Part shown: positions 1 to 7,390 of the stretch, one piece after another
Layout: the number at the start of each line of letters is the position of its first letter
Position numbering within the stretch: the first letter of the stretch is position 1
From: Clostridium sp. CAG:433
GTDB taxonomy: Bacteria; Bacillota_I; Bacilli_A; RF39; UBA660
Direction of reading: 5' to 3'
NCBI GenBank assembly: GCA_000433675.1
Contig: FR893556.1
Span: forward strand, 1-33,827
Length of the DNA stretch: 33,827 nucleotides
The notes under the pieces: model-generated
Database searches by the model: none
The model's input: only the letters and a program-made list of their open reading frames with translations
Told to the model about the DNA's origin: nothing
Made by a program: the position numbers and the translations under genes

Positions 1-326
1 TTGTTCTTGCTAGAGCTAGAAGAAGAATTATTTTTATTAGAATTAGAAGAAGAGTTGTTTTTGCTAGAACTAGAAGAATTATTTTTATTAGAATCATCTT
101 TATTTGAATTATTATTGGTATTTTTGTCTGAATTAGTAGAATTATCTTTTGTTTCTGCTGTACTATTATTTTTGTTATCGTAAACAAGTTCATCATCTAC
201 ATTATTTAATAAGTTGTTATGCTTATTTGTATTACTTCTATAAATTGAGGTAACTCCGATTACCAGATATGTTGTAATACAGATAGCAATTATTATTAAC
301 ATTCCATTCCTTAATATTTTCTTCAT
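1..326 (-). CDS. Exported or membrane-anchored Asn/Ser-rich protein, C-terminus outside window
   Basis: Only the first 108 codons are in the window; the gene runs off the left edge. The start ATG (complement of 324-326) follows a GGGTGA Shine-Dalgarno about 6 nt upstream. The protein begins MKKILRNGM, then a hydrophobic segment (about residues 9-28) typical of an uncleaved anchor or signal peptide. A polar stretch follows, and from about residue 70 a low-complexity tract of Ser, Asn and Lys with imperfect tandem units of the form SSSSSKNN. Such tracts usually act as flexible linkers between a membrane anchor and an extracellular domain; that domain would lie outside the window. No function can be assigned. 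The long Leu/Glu-rich reading frame on the opposite strand here is the antisense of this repeat. Confidence 0.7.
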   Translation of the reverse strand, partial: MKKILRNGMLIIIAICITTYLVIGVTSIYRSNTNKHNNLLNNVDDELVYDNKNNSTAETKDNSTNSDKNTNNNSNKDDSNKNNSSSSSKNNSSSNSNKNNSSSSSSKN

Positions 327-345
327 AAAGTTCACCCTTATTAGT

Positions 346-351
346 ATTATA
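346..351 (-). promoter_or_regulatory. -10 box (TATAAT) for the leftward Asn/Ser-rich gene
   Basis: A perfect TATAAT on the minus strand lies about 20 bp upstream of the start codon at 326. No convincing -35 box was found. Confidence 0.45.
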
Positions 352-402
352 CCTTTTTCTTTTCTTTATATTAAGCAATATATTTTATTAATTATGTATA
401 AT

Positions 403-432
403 GTAAAAAATATGTCAATTACTAGACATATT
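403..432 (-). terminator. Intrinsic terminator of the 415-942 gene
   Basis: Arms AATATGTC (409-416) and GACATATT (425-432) form an 8-bp hairpin. On the minus strand it is followed by a T run (complement of 405-410). The hairpin overlaps the TGA stop codon of the gene. Confidence 0.6.
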
Positions 433-942
433 ATTTTTATATGTATTCTTTTTTACAGAATTAATTTTATTATCAATTTCTTGTATAATTTTCTCATCTT
501 TATTTTTAATTATATTAGTATTTACTTTATCACCAAATACGCTAAATAAATCATTAACATATTCTTCATTAATGGAGCCATCAATGTAATATAAATCAAC
601 CATATTGTTATTTTCAATTAATTTAGCAGTATAATCAAATATTTTTTGTTCTTTACTTAATTTTTTGTCATAAAGTAGCGCACCACTTTTTACTATATCA
701 TTATAATATATATTATTTAAAAATTGTCTTCCAATTAATATTTCATTATCGTCAGTAATATTTCTTAAATAATACATAAAAACGTCTTTATTTTCAGTAT
801 TATCACAGAAACTAATTAAAATAATATCATCATTGTTTATTTCTTTTACTTGTTTAATTTTACTTATAATCTCTTTAAAGACCTCATCATCAACATTTTC
901 AAGTGTATTATATACACCAAATACTGTTAAAAGTATTTTCAT
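415..942 (-). CDS. Hypothetical protein, about 175 aa, cytosolic
   Basis: I do not recognise this protein. The chosen start is the ATG at 942 (MKILLTVFG), preceded by GGGTGA with 6 nt spacing. A longer in-frame reading from a TTG at 969 has no ribosome-binding site. Alternating hydrophobic segments (KILLTVFG near the N-terminus, DDIILISFC near residues 39-47, VDLYYIDG in the second half) and acidic helices suggest an alpha/beta cytosolic fold, without a signal peptide or TM segment. The C-terminal 30 residues are Lys/Asn-rich and probably disordered. It is divergent to uvrA and leads towards the other leftward gene, with its own terminator. Function unknown. Confidence 0.7.
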   Translation of the reverse strand: MKILLTVFGVYNTLENVDDEVFKEIISKIKQVKEINNDDIILISFCDNTENKDVFMYYLRNITDDNEILIGRQFLNNIYYNDIVKSGALLYDKKLSKEQKIFDYTAKLIENNNMVDLYYIDGSINEEYVNDLFSVFGDKVNTNIIKNKDEKIIQEIDNKINSVKKNTYKNNMSSN

Positions 943-1007
943 TATTATCACCCATAATATAATATTCAAAAAAATTAATTTGTTCGCTATATTAATTTAA
1001 AATAATT

Positions 1008-1016
1008 TGGTATAAT
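1008..1016 (+). promoter_or_regulatory. Extended -10 promoter of uvrA (TGGTATAAT)
   Basis: TG-n-TATAAT at 1008-1016 with no good -35 box; the ATG of uvrA follows 24 bp later. No complete SOS box of the Firmicutes type (GAAC-N4-GTTC) is present, only a lone GTTCG at 982-986, so SOS control is not supported here. Confidence 0.6.
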
Positions 1017-1040
1017 ACATGCTTGAAGGAAGTGTTTTTC

Positions 1041-3851
1041 ATGGATAAAATAATAATAAGAGGAGCAAGAGAAAATAATTTAAAAAATATAAATATAGAT
1101 TTACCAAAAAATAAATTAATTGTTATGACAGGTGTATCTGGTTCAGGTAAATCATCACTAGCGTTTGATACAATATACGCAGAAGGACAAAGAAGATATG
1201 TGGAAAGCTTAAGCAGTTATGCAAGACAGTTTCTAGGAGGTTCTGAGAAACCAGATGTTGATTTAATAGAAGGATTAAGTCCAGCAATTAGTATTGATCA
1301 AAAAACAACAAATAGAAATCCAAGATCAACAGTAGGTACAGTAACAGAAATATATGATTATTTAAGACTTTTATTTGCGAGAGTTGGAGTGCCATATTGT
1401 CCTACTCATCATATACCAATAACAAGTCAATCTATTGAAGAAATGACAAATAAGATAATGAATTTTGATGAAGGCACAAAAATTATGGTATTAAGCCCTA
1501 TAGTTGAAGGAGAAAAAGGAACTCACGCAGATACATTTAATAAACTTAGAAAAGAAGGATATTCAAGAGTTAGAGTAAATGGTGAGATATATGATTTAAA
1601 TGAAGAAATTACTTTAGAAAAAAATATAAAAGATAATATAGATGTTGTTGTAGATAGGTTAATTATAAAAGATGGAATAAGAAGTAGACTTTATGAATCA
1701 TTAGAAACAAGTACAAAGTTATCCGGTGGAAAAGTAGTAATAAGTGTTATTGGAGGAGAAGAAATAATATTTAGTGAAAACTTTTCATGTCCACATTGTA
1801 ATTATTCATTAAGAGAACTTGAACCTAGAATATTCTCATTTAATGCACCATATGGAGCATGCCCATATTGTAAAGGTTTAGGATTTAAACAAAAAATGGA
1901 TGTAGATTTAGTTATTCCAGATAAAACAAAATCATTAAATAATGGCGCAATATTACCATTTAAGAATATGGAAGACACTAATATATATATTCAAAAGTTA
2001 GAAATATTCTGTGATAAGTATAAAATTGATATGAATAAACCAATTGAAAAACTTACTAAAAAAGAACTTAATTTGGTATTATATGGAAGTAATGACGCAA
2101 TTAGATTTAAGTTTAAATCAAAAGGCGGGAATGCATATGATAAGATTGAAATATATGAAGGAGTTATTGGTCTTTTAGAAAGAAGATATAAAGAAACAAA
2201 TTCATCATTTATTAGAGATTGGCTTGAAGGATATATGATAGATCAAGAGTGTGAACATTGTCATGGTGCGAGACTTAATGATAGTGTATTAAATATATTT
2301 ATAAATGGAAAAAATATTTATGATGTATGTAATTTAAGTATTAAAAAATGCTTAGATTTTATGAGTAAGTTAAAACTTACAAAAGAACAAGCAAAAATAT
2401 CTGAAGTAGTATTAAAAGATATAAAAGATAGATTATCATTCTTAAATAATGTTGGGCTTGAATATTTAACATTAAATAGAAGTGCTGCAACTTTATCTGG
2501 TGGTGAAAGTCAAAGAATTAGACTCGCAACTCAAATTGGTTCAAGACTTACTGGAATACTTTATGTACTTGATGAACCATCAATAGGTCTTCATCAAAGG
2601 GATAACCAAAGACTTATTAATTCAATGCTTGAAATGAGAGATTTAGGTAATACATTAATCGTAGTAGAACACGACCATGATACTATGAAACAAGCAGATT
2701 ATTTAGTAGATATTGGTCCACTTCAAGGTGTACATGGTGGTGAGGTAGTCGCTGCAGGTACTCCAGAAGAAGTAATGAATAATGAAAATAGTTTAACAGG
2801 AAGATATTTATCTGGTAAAGAAAGAATAGAAGTACCTAAAAAGAGAAGAAAAGGTAATGGATTATATCTTGAAGTAAAAGGTGCGAAAGAAAATAATTTA
2901 AAAAATATTAATGTAAAATTCCCACTTGGAAAATTTATATGTGTAACGGGCGTATCTGGTTCAGGTAAAAGTACACTTGTTAATGAAATATTATCTAAAA
3001 CTGTTAGAAATAAACTTTATAAATCAAAAGAGAAACCAGGTAAATGTAAAGAAGTAAAAGGAATTGAAAATCTTGACAAACTTGTATGTATTACTCAAGA
3101 TCCAATTGGTAAAACACCAAGAAGTAATCCTGCAACTTATACAGGTGTATTTGATGATATAAGAGAAGTGTTCGCAGTTACTAAAGAAGCAAAAATAAGA
3201 GGATATGATAAAGGTAGATTTTCATTTAATGTAAAAGGTGGAAGATGTGAAGCTTGTTCTGGTGATGGTGTTAAAAGAATAGAAATGCATTTCTTACCTG
3301 ATGTATATGTTCCTTGTGAAGTATGTAAAGGTACTAGATATAATAGTGAAACAAGAGAAATAAAATATAAGGGTAAAAATATTAGTGAAGTACTTGATAT
3401 GACTGTTGAAGATGCTTATGTATTCTTTGAAAATATACCTAAAGTAAAATCTAAACTTGAAGTATTAAAAGATGTAGGACTTGGATATATGAAACTTGGA
3501 CAAAGTGCACCAACATTATCTGGTGGTGAAGCATCAAGAGTAAAACTTGCTAAAGAACTTCAAAAGAAACCTACTGGTAAAAGTTTATTTATACTTGATG
3601 AACCTACTACTGGTTTACATACACATGATGTTAAAAAATTACTTGAAATATTAAATAGAATTGTCGATAATGGTGATACTATTATTGTTATTGAACATAA
3701 CTTAGATGTAGTTGCGCAAGCGGATCATATAATTGATTTAGGACCAGAAGGTGGAGATTTAGGTGGTGAAGTAATATTCACAGGTACTCCAGAAAAAATC
3801 GTTCAAGATGAAAAGAGTTATACTGGAATGTATTTGAAGGACGTTTTATAA
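1041..3851 (+). CDS. uvrA: UvrABC excinuclease subunit A
   Basis: DNA-damage sensor ATPase of nucleotide excision repair; it loads UvrB at lesions. At 936 aa it has the normal family length. All hallmarks are present: Walker A GVSGSGKSS at residues 31-39, zinc module cysteines CPHC (250-253) and CPYC (274-277), CEHC at 404-407, first ABC signature LSGGESQR from residue 485 followed by VLDEPSIGLHQRD, second Walker A from residue 637, zinc module C736/C739 and C759/C762, second signature LSGGEASR from residue 826 and ILDEPTTGLH. The start ATG at 1041 follows AAGGAAG with 8-nt spacing; an upstream in-frame TTG (1023) lacks a ribosome-binding site. uvrB is not adjacent in this window. Confidence 0.98.
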   Translation: MDKIIIRGARENNLKNINIDLPKNKLIVMTGVSGSGKSSLAFDTIYAEGQRRYVESLSSYARQFLGGSEKPDVDLIEGLSPAISIDQKTTNRNPRSTVGTVTEIYDYLRLLFARVGVPYCPTHHIPITSQSIEEMTNKIMNFDEGTKIMVLSPIVEGEKGTHADTFNKLRKEGYSRVRVNGEIYDLNEEITLEKNIKDNIDVVVDRLIIKDGIRSRLYESLETSTKLSGGKVVISVIGGEEIIFSENFSCPHCNYSLRELEPRIFSFNAPYGACPYCKGLGFKQKMDVDLVIPDKTKSLNNGAILPFKNMEDTNIYIQKLEIFCDKYKIDMNKPIEKLTKKELNLVLYGSNDAIRFKFKSKGGNAYDKIEIYEGVIGLLERRYKETNSSFIRDWLEGYMIDQECEHCHGARLNDSVLNIFINGKNIYDVCNLSIKKCLDFMSKLKLTKEQAKISEVVLKDIKDRLSFLNNVGLEYLTLNRSAATLSGGESQRIRLATQIGSRLTGILYVLDEPSIGLHQRDNQRLINSMLEMRDLGNTLIVVEHDHDTMKQADYLVDIGPLQGVHGGEVVAAGTPEEVMNNENSLTGRYLSGKERIEVPKKRRKGNGLYLEVKGAKENNLKNINVKFPLGKFICVTGVSGSGKSTLVNEILSKTVRNKLYKSKEKPGKCKEVKGIENLDKLVCITQDPIGKTPRSNPATYTGVFDDIREVFAVTKEAKIRGYDKGRFSFNVKGGRCEACSGDGVKRIEMHFLPDVYVPCEVCKGTRYNSETREIKYKGKNISEVLDMTVEDAYVFFENIPKVKSKLEVLKDVGLGYMKLGQSAPTLSGGEASRVKLAKELQKKPTGKSLFILDEPTTGLHTHDVKKLLEILNRIVDNGDTIIVIEHNLDVVAQADHIIDLGPEGGDLGGEVIFTGTPEKIVQDEKSYTGMYLKDVL

Positions 3852-3869
3852 TCACTTTATCTAATGAGT

Positions 3870-4085
3870 ATTGAAAAAAATAAAAAAATATGTTATTACG
3901 AATACAGATGAAGGAAACTTCATAAAAAAGGGAACATTCAGTTTTACCATGTTGAGTGTCTACCCTGAATAATCAAAGAGATATATAATTTTAATGAATA
4001 GGTGTCATATTTTTATTACTATAAGTAGAGATAAAATGATAGAAATGTATAGAAGGACTTTTATTATAAAAGTTCTTTTATTTTC
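3870..4085 (+). ncRNA. Candidate structured RNA between uvrA and the next operon
   Basis: This stretch has no coding potential but a dense set of stems. ATGAAG-GAAA-CTTCAT (3908-3923) is a perfect 6-bp hairpin with a GNRA tetraloop. AGGG (3929-3932) pairs with CCCT (3963-3966) around ACATTCA (3934-3940) and TGAGTGT (3953-3959). A competing pairing ATTCAG (3936-3941) with CTGAAT (3965-3970) excludes the second stem. An intrinsic terminator ends the region at 4053-4085. A weak promoter, TTGAAA (3871) with TATTAC 17 nt further on, could start it. It does not match a riboswitch consensus I know. It could also be just the 3' UTR of uvrA or mobile-element debris. Confidence 0.3.
4053..4085 (+). terminator. 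Intrinsic terminator
   Basis: An 11-bp stem (4053-4063 with 4067-4077, one G-T wobble) with a 3-nt loop, followed by a T-rich tail. It is the first good terminator after uvrA and would also end the candidate RNA. Confidence 0.6.
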
Positions 4086-4161
4086 AGAATTAAAGTATCT
4101 TTTTTATATAATTTTGATTAAAAATATTAACAATAATTATATGTATTAACTATTAAAACAA

Positions 4162-4203
4162 TATTTTTTTGAAACACCAGAGAGAATTGTACAGGATGAT
4201 TAA
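4162..4203 (+). pseudogene. Relic of a second uvrA 3' end
   Basis: Read in frame, 4162-4203 encodes YFFETPERIVQDD and a stop. The intact UvrA about 350 bp upstream contains VIFTGTPEKIVQDE near its C-terminus (about residues 914-927). Eight of the residues are identical in order (F, TPE, IVQD) and K/R and E/D changes are conservative. No start codon or ribosome-binding site belongs to it, and nothing else of uvrA is recognisable upstream. It looks like the surviving end of a degraded duplicate or of a related UvrA-like ABC protein. The match is short, so chance cannot be excluded without an alignment. Confidence 0.5.
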
Positions 4204-4227
4204 ATAAATCAATAAGAAAAATAGTGT

Positions 4228-4256
4228 ATGTTTTTAGAAAAACATCTTTTTATTTT
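4228..4256 (+). terminator. Intrinsic terminator downstream of the uvrA relic
   Basis: Perfect arms ATGTTTTT (4228-4235) and AAAAACAT (4238-4245), then C and a T-rich tail. No intact gene ends here, so it may be the terminator of the lost uvrA-like copy. Confidence 0.55.
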
Positions 4257-4266
4257 AAAATATTTG

Positions 4267-4275
4267 TGTTATAAT
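4267..4275 (+). promoter_or_regulatory. Extended -10 promoter of the holin-family/lgt/whiA operon
   Basis: TG-T-TATAAT at 4267-4275, about 20 bp after the T tract of the preceding terminator, which occupies the -35 position. The first gene starts 56 bp downstream. Confidence 0.6.
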
Positions 4276-4330
4276 CTCTTTGGAAAGAAAATATTTGTTG
4301 TAAAAGAATAAGAGAGAGGAATATGATAAT

Positions 4331-4747
4331 ATGAAAGTGGTAATAAAAGAAAAAAATAGTGTTAGAATTAATAAGTTTTTAGATTCAGTGTTATATATAT
4401 TAGGTTATACACTTGTACTTCTTATTGTAGATGCTATATTTAATTCTTTTGATGTGGATAATTTTTGGTATGAACTTTTGGCGGTAGTTATTATTTATGT
4501 ATTAAATAAAACAGTAAGACCAATTATATTTAAGTTAACAATACCAATAACAGCCTTAACATTTGGACTATTTTATCCATTTATAAACTTCTTAATATTA
4601 AAAATTGTTGATTTAATACTTGGTGATCATTTTAATATATATGGATTTTGGAGTGGACTTTTAATCGCAATATGTATTAGCATTATGAATTTCTTTGTAG
4701 AAGAATTAATAGTAAAACCAATAATAAGAAGGTGTAATAATGAATAG
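4331..4747 (+). CDS. Phage holin 4_2 / YvlD-like family membrane protein
   Basis: A 138-aa integral membrane protein with about four hydrophobic segments (roughly residues 18-40, 46-60, 72-95 and 105-125). The arrangement NKTVRP followed by a hydrophobic ITALTFGLFYPFIN block and later FWSGLLIAI-SI-N is characteristic of the family named 'phage holin family 4' (YvlD of Bacillus). Despite the name, chromosomal members are ordinary small membrane proteins of unclear role, and nothing here suggests a prophage. An earlier ATG at 4323 is out of frame and stops at once; the AGGA upstream supports the ATG at 4331. Its last 8 bp overlap the lgt start, so translation of the two is probably coupled. Confidence 0.85.
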   Translation: MKVVIKEKNSVRINKFLDSVLYILGYTLVLLIVDAIFNSFDVDNFWYELLAVVIIYVLNKTVRPIIFKLTIPITALTFGLFYPFINFLILKIVDLILGDHFNIYGFWSGLLIAICISIMNFFVEELIVKPIIRRCNNE

Positions 4748-5528
4748 AGTTGCATTTAATATATTTGGATTTAATGTATATTATTATTCTTTGTGTATAC
4801 TTTTAGGTGTTATAGTAGCATACATATTAATAACAAGAGAAGGAAAAAAACAAGGATTACCAAAAGAATTTATAAGTGATTTAATATTTTATACATTAAT
4901 AATTGGAATATTAGGTGCGAGAGTTTATTATTGTGTATTTAATTTAGATTATTATCTAGCAAACCCATCAGAAATATTAAAAATATATAACGGGGGACTT
5001 GCGATTCATGGAGGAGTAATTGCGGGATTTATATTTGTATACTTTTATACTAAGAAAAAGAATGTTAGTTTTATAAAAATATTAGATATAGTTGCGCCTG
5101 CGGTTATAATTGCACAAAGTTTTGGAAGATGGGGTAATTTCTTTAATCAAGAAGCACATGGAGGAATTACAACATACCAAAATTTAAAAAATATGCATAT
5201 ACCTGAATTTATAATAAATGGGATGCATATTGAAGGTAAATATTATTATCCAACATTCTTTTTTGAAAGTATTTGGTGTTTAATAGGATTTATAATATTA
5301 ATGATTGCAAGAAAAAATAAAAATTTAAGAAAAGGTTTTCAAATTGGTTTTTATTTTATATGGTATGGAATAGGAAGATTCTTTATAGAAGCACTTAGAA
5401 CAGATAGTTTAATGTTCTTTGGCTTAAAGATTGCTCAAATAGTATCATTAATAGGTATAATAATTGGAATAATTATTATAGTAACAAATAGAAATAAAAA
5501 GTACTATAATGAAATGGAGGTAAAATAA
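4740..5528 (+). CDS. lgt: Prolipoprotein diacylglyceryl transferase
   Basis: Membrane enzyme that transfers diacylglycerol from phosphatidylglycerol to the lipobox cysteine of prelipoproteins, the first step of lipoprotein maturation. At 262 aa it has normal length, with about seven TM segments. It carries the Lgt signature GRWGNFFNQEAHGG (residues 129-142; conserved Arg130, Asn133 and Glu138) and the upstream GLAIHGG motif with the essential His (about residues 84-91). A C-terminal GRFFIEALR motif is also present. A ribosome-binding site AGAAGG lies just upstream. It overlaps the preceding gene by 8 bp and the following gene by 1 bp (TAATG), a tight operon. Lgt next to a thioredoxin-reductase-like gene and whiA is a common Bacillota neighbourhood. 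Confidence 0.97.
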   Translation: MNRVAFNIFGFNVYYYSLCILLGVIVAYILITREGKKQGLPKEFISDLIFYTLIIGILGARVYYCVFNLDYYLANPSEILKIYNGGLAIHGGVIAGFIFVYFYTKKKNVSFIKILDIVAPAVIIAQSFGRWGNFFNQEAHGGITTYQNLKNMHIPEFIINGMHIEGKYYYPTFFFESIWCLIGFIILMIARKNKNLRKGFQIGFYFIWYGIGRFFIEALRTDSLMFFGLKIAQIVSLIGIIIGIIIIVTNRNKKYYNEMEVK

Positions 5529-6379
5529 TGATTTATGACTCTATTATAATAGGTGCAGGACCAGCATCTTTAAGTGCGGCACTTTATCTTAAGAATGCAA
5601 ATAAAAATATACTTATTTTAGAAAAAAGTGCACCTGGTGGTAAATTACTTAAAACTGATAAAATAAATAATTATTTAGGATTTAAAAATATAGATGCAAG
5701 CTCTCTTGCTTATGATATGTATGAACAAGTAATTGATTTAGGAGTTCCTATTAAAACAGAAAAAGTAATTGATGTTATAGATGGTAAAGAAAAAATAGTT
5801 AAAACAGAAAAAAATGAATATAAAACAAAAACTATATTAATTGCGTGTGGTAGAGTAGAAAAAAAGCTTGATATACTAAAAGAACATGCGCTTAATATAA
5901 GTTATTGTGCTAAATGTGATGGTTCACTATATAATGGCAAAGATGTTATGCTTATTGGTAATAATAAAGAAAGTGAAAATGATGCAATATACTTAAGTAA
6001 TATAGTAAACAGTTTAATATATGTTAATTATAGTGATGATAATGTAACTTTTGATAAAGATAATATTAAAGTTATTAATAAAAAAATAAGCAATTTAAAT
6101 GTCAGTGATGAAATTATTAAAACTGTAACTATAGATAATAAAGAATATGCTATAGATGGATTATTTATAGAAAATGGTTATACACCTAATATTGATTTTA
6201 TAAAATCACTTAATATAAAACTTGATAATAATTATATTGTTGTAGATGAAAATATGAAAACTAATATTGATGGTATTTATGCATCAGGAGATATAATTAA
6301 GAAAAAAGTTTATCAAATAGTAACTGCGGCATCAGATGGAGCAGTAGCGGCTTTATCAATAATAAAAGATTTAAAGTAA
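5528..6379 (+). CDS. Thioredoxin-reductase-like flavoprotein lacking NADPH-binding motifs
   Basis: A 283-aa FAD protein of the TrxB family. The FAD-binding GxGPAxLxAALY motif sits at residues 9-19, a redox-active CAKC at 127-130, and the C-terminal FAD motif IDGIYASGD near residues 248-256. The inserted pyridine-nucleotide domain is present, but its GGGxSA motif is replaced by GNNKES (about residues 144-149) and the HRRxxxR motif that grips the NADPH 2'-phosphate is absent. The family includes ferredoxin-dependent flavin thioredoxin reductases of clostridia that lost these motifs and keep the disulphide chemistry; this protein may be such an enzyme. It is translationally coupled to lgt by a 1-bp overlap. 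A conventional NADPH reductase is less likely. The disulphide/FAD assignment is firm, the electron donor inferred. Confidence 0.85.
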   Translation: MIYDSIIIGAGPASLSAALYLKNANKNILILEKSAPGGKLLKTDKINNYLGFKNIDASSLAYDMYEQVIDLGVPIKTEKVIDVIDGKEKIVKTEKNEYKTKTILIACGRVEKKLDILKEHALNISYCAKCDGSLYNGKDVMLIGNNKESENDAIYLSNIVNSLIYVNYSDDNVTFDKDNIKVINKKISNLNVSDEIIKTVTIDNKEYAIDGLFIENGYTPNIDFIKSLNIKLDNNYIVVDENMKTNIDGIYASGDIIKKKVYQIVTAASDGAVAALSIIKDLK

Positions 6380-6391
6380 GGAGTAATGGTT

Positions 6392-7330
6392 ATGACTTTT
6401 TCAGGAAAAATAAAAAAAGAAATATCAAATCTAGAATGTACTAAACTTGAATATATATCAGAATTATCTGGAATAATTAGAACAAGTGCTGATATAAAAT
6501 TGTACGCAATAAGAATTCAAACAGAAAATATAAATGTTGCAAATAGAATATTTAAAATAGTTAAAGAAATATATAATGTTACATCTAATATAACTATAAA
6601 GAAAAATTATAACTTTAAAAAGAATGAAGTATATATTATTGAAATTAAAAAAGATGTACTTACAATAATAAAAGATTTAGGTTTGCTTAATGAAAAAGGT
6701 TTTGATTTATTAAAAGTTCCTAGTGAGTTTATAGTTGCGGATGATGAACTTAAAAGAGCATTTATAAGAGGTTGTTTCTTAATATGTGGAAGTGTAAATG
6801 ATCCAAAGACATCAAGATATCATTTGGAGTTTTTAATAGAAAATTTAGAATTTGCAGAATTTTTGAATAATCTATTAAATGAATATAATTTAAATTCAAA
6901 AGTACATAGAAGAAAAAAAGGTTATATGGTTTATATTAAAGAATCAGAAAAGATTAGTGAATTATTAACTATAATAAAGGCTTATGAAGAAGTACTTTAT
7001 TATGAAGATATAAGAACATATAGAGAAAAAGTTAATATGACTAATAGAATAAATAACTGTGAACAAGCAAATATAGAAAAGAGTATGAAATCTGCTCAAA
7101 GTCAAGTTGATGATATTAATTATTTAAAAGAAATAGATGCATATGATTTACTTGATGATAAGGTTAAAGAAGTCGCAAATTATAGATTAAAGTATCCTGA
7201 AAGTTCATTAATAGAATTAAGTGAGATAATTTCAATAGAAACAGGTAATAAGGTAACAAAATCTTGTATTAATCATAGACTTAGAAAAATAAGAGAATTA
7301 GTTAGAAAAGCTAAAGAAAATTCTAATTAA
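6392..7330 (+). CDS. whiA: DNA-binding protein WhiA
   Basis: Conserved Gram-positive DNA-binding protein linked to cell division and chromosome segregation, with a LAGLIDADG-like N-terminal part and a C-terminal helix-turn-helix. Here the N-terminus MTFSGKIKKEI matches the usual MSFSxxxKxEL start. The middle has the degenerate homing-endonuclease fold (AFIRGCFLICGSV, about residues 124-136). The C-terminus shows the diagnostic SLIELSEIIS followed by KSCINHRLRKI. The length, 312 aa, is normal. I chose the ATG at 6392, which has AAGGAG 8 nt upstream; the ATG at 6386 lies only 2 nt from that site. The usual partners rapZ and yvcK are not adjacent. An intrinsic terminator follows immediately. Confidence 0.95.
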   Translation: MTFSGKIKKEISNLECTKLEYISELSGIIRTSADIKLYAIRIQTENINVANRIFKIVKEIYNVTSNITIKKNYNFKKNEVYIIEIKKDVLTIIKDLGLLNEKGFDLLKVPSEFIVADDELKRAFIRGCFLICGSVNDPKTSRYHLEFLIENLEFAEFLNNLLNEYNLNSKVHRRKKGYMVYIKESEKISELLTIIKAYEEVLYYEDIRTYREKVNMTNRINNCEQANIEKSMKSAQSQVDDINYLKEIDAYDLLDDKVKEVANYRLKYPESSLIELSEIISIETGNKVTKSCINHRLRKIRELVRKAKENSN

Positions 7331-7342
7331 TTCTCTTTTTTT
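7313..7342 (+). terminator. Intrinsic terminator after whiA
   Basis: A 10-bp stem with one mismatch (7313-7322 with 7329-7338), a 6-nt loop and a T run. It overlaps the whiA stop codon. Confidence 0.55.
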
Positions 7343-7390
7343 AGTGGAATTTTAGTTATTTATAGAGAATATAAGTATAGGAGGCGAATT

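Noticed and set aside
1..183. Rightward Leu/Glu-rich reading frame
   Set aside because: It is the antisense of the Ser/Asn/Lys-rich repeat of a leftward gene with a proper start, ribosome-binding site and signal segment; the rightward frame has no start context.
3870..4085. Known riboswitch, T-box, SRP RNA, tmRNA or hammerhead ribozyme
   Set aside because: None of the core motifs I know for these (for example the T-box GGTGG-ACCGCG element, SRP tetraloop region or hammerhead CTGATGA core) is present.
4331..4747. Prophage holin
   Set aside because: The family name is misleading; the gene sits in a housekeeping operon with lgt and whiA, and no phage structural or lysis genes are present.
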